DNA of 12,617 bases from Pseudomonadota bacterium (GTDB taxonomy: Bacteria > Pseudomonadota > Alphaproteobacteria > Sphingomonadales > Sphingomonadaceae). The notes under the pieces were generated by a model. It did no database searches and was not told where the DNA came from. It was given only the letters and a program-made list of their open reading frames with translations. Location: the NCBI GenBank assembly GCA_030271595.1, contig JARXKO010000001.1, forward strand, positions 9,600-22,216. The letters run 5' to 3'. A program made the translations under genes and the position numbers. Below, in pieces: positions 12,275-12,617 of the stretch; position 1 is the first letter of the stretch; every line of letters begins with the position of its first letter.

Positions 12275-12617
12275 ATGACTACTGGCGCCGAGACGACTCC
12301 CGCAATGACGGTCGTGCAGCCGGTCGCAGCCGCGGCGCCCGGAGCATCGGGACCGCCGCGCCCGTGGCGCGAGCGCCTTCGACTACCGCCGGCGGTGCCG
12401 CCGTTCAACACCCGCGCCTATCGCGTTTTCTCGATCATCTGGATGGTGGCGTTCCTGCTCGCTGCAGTGGGGCCGGTCGTCGGCCTTTATAACCGCTACA
12501 CCGCCCCCGAGGACAATTCGCAGCTGCTGCTGGGGAGCCGGACCGGTCTTGCGGTCGCTGTGTCGGACGCCACGCTGATCCGCTACACCGTCGGCCCCGA
12601 AGCGCAGTCGCAAGGGG
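12275..12617 (+). CDS. Membrane protein of unknown family, N-terminal part (cut by window edge)
   Basis: The frame is open from ATG 12275 to the end of the window, 114 residues. Residues 1-45 are Ala/Pro-rich and probably cytoplasmic (ending LRLPPAVPPFNTRAYR); about 50-71 is one hydrophobic helix (FSIIWMVAFLLAAVGPVVGL); then YNRYTAPEDNSQLLLGSRTG begins what would be a periplasmic domain. This outline fits a sensor protein (histidine kinase or cyclase) or another signal-anchored protein, but no diagnostic motif lies inside the window. ATG 12305 is an alternative start. A five-codon ORF (ATG ATA TCG CGA TGA, 12264-12278) ends on this start codon in ATGA. The - strand frames over this region are Ala/Gly/Arg-rich shadows. 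Confidence 0.65.
   Translation, partial: MTTGAETTPAMTVVQPVAAAAPGASGPPRPWRERLRLPPAVPPFNTRAYRVFSIIWMVAFLLAAVGPVVGLYNRYTAPEDNSQLLLGSRTGLAVAVSDATLIRYTVGPEAQSQG

Noticed and set aside
1..12617. tRNA genes, CRISPR arrays, insertion sequences, toxin-antitoxin or phage defence genes
   Set aside because: Looked for on both strands; none of the diagnostic motifs or direct repeats was found.

Overview
The window reads as the chromosome of a high-GC alphaproteobacterium, most likely a sphingomonad. The evidence is the block rsmI-yraN-gshB, a DUF484-xerC pair, a Flp/Tad pilus system, GANTC (CcrM-type) sites, and a dispersed inverted repeat whose arms (TTCGAC..GCTCAGGGCGAACGG) match a type I know from Sphingomonadales genomes. 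This placement rests on gene content and motif memory; no database search was run. I see no tRNA, rRNA, CRISPR, IS element, prophage or plasmid gene.

Layout. (1) Positions 1-3378 carry housekeeping genes on the + strand: the C-terminal part of hemW, then rsmI, yraN and gshB. A small exported hypothetical gene faces hemW tail to tail and overlaps it. A hairpin with a T-run lies just before rsmI. A repeat lies between yraN and gshB and seems to supply part of the gshB ribosome-binding site. (2) Positions 3555-5041 (- strand) hold a DUF484 gene followed by an overlapping xerC. (3) Positions 5164-6985 hold a 52-residue Flp pilin gene with a likely terminator, a short-type transaldolase (- strand) and a divergent crotonase-family gene (+ strand). 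(4) Positions 6989-9119 (- strand) are a tightly overlapped tadG-tadE-tadE operon of Flp-pilus accessory proteins. (5) Positions 9220-11334 (+ strand) hold a TelA-family gene coupled by overlap to a membrane protein that resembles XpaC. In front of them are the best sigma70-like promoter in the window, a perfect 7+7 dyad across its -10 box, and a strong leader hairpin. (6) Positions 11396-12220 encode a six-helix voltage-gated K+ channel, and a membrane-protein gene runs off the right edge from 12275.

How the parts fit. RsmI methylates 16S rRNA, GshB makes glutathione and HemW handles heme. Flp pilin plus TadG/TadE belong to an adhesive pilus whose core machinery (secretin, ATPase, platform, prepilin peptidase) must be elsewhere. 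TTAACC(A/G)T motifs resembling CtrA half-sites lie upstream of the three - strand units (DUF484-xerC, flp, tadGEE), which fits cell-cycle control of pilus genes. The telA-xpaC-like pair parallels the xpaC-yaaN pair of Bacillus; its 5' control region is the most unusual regulatory structure here. I find no wholly new multi-gene system. The strongest candidates for new biology are the telA control region, the isolated tadGEE operon with a beta-rich TadG, and the crotonase with isomerase-like rather than hydratase-like active-site residues.
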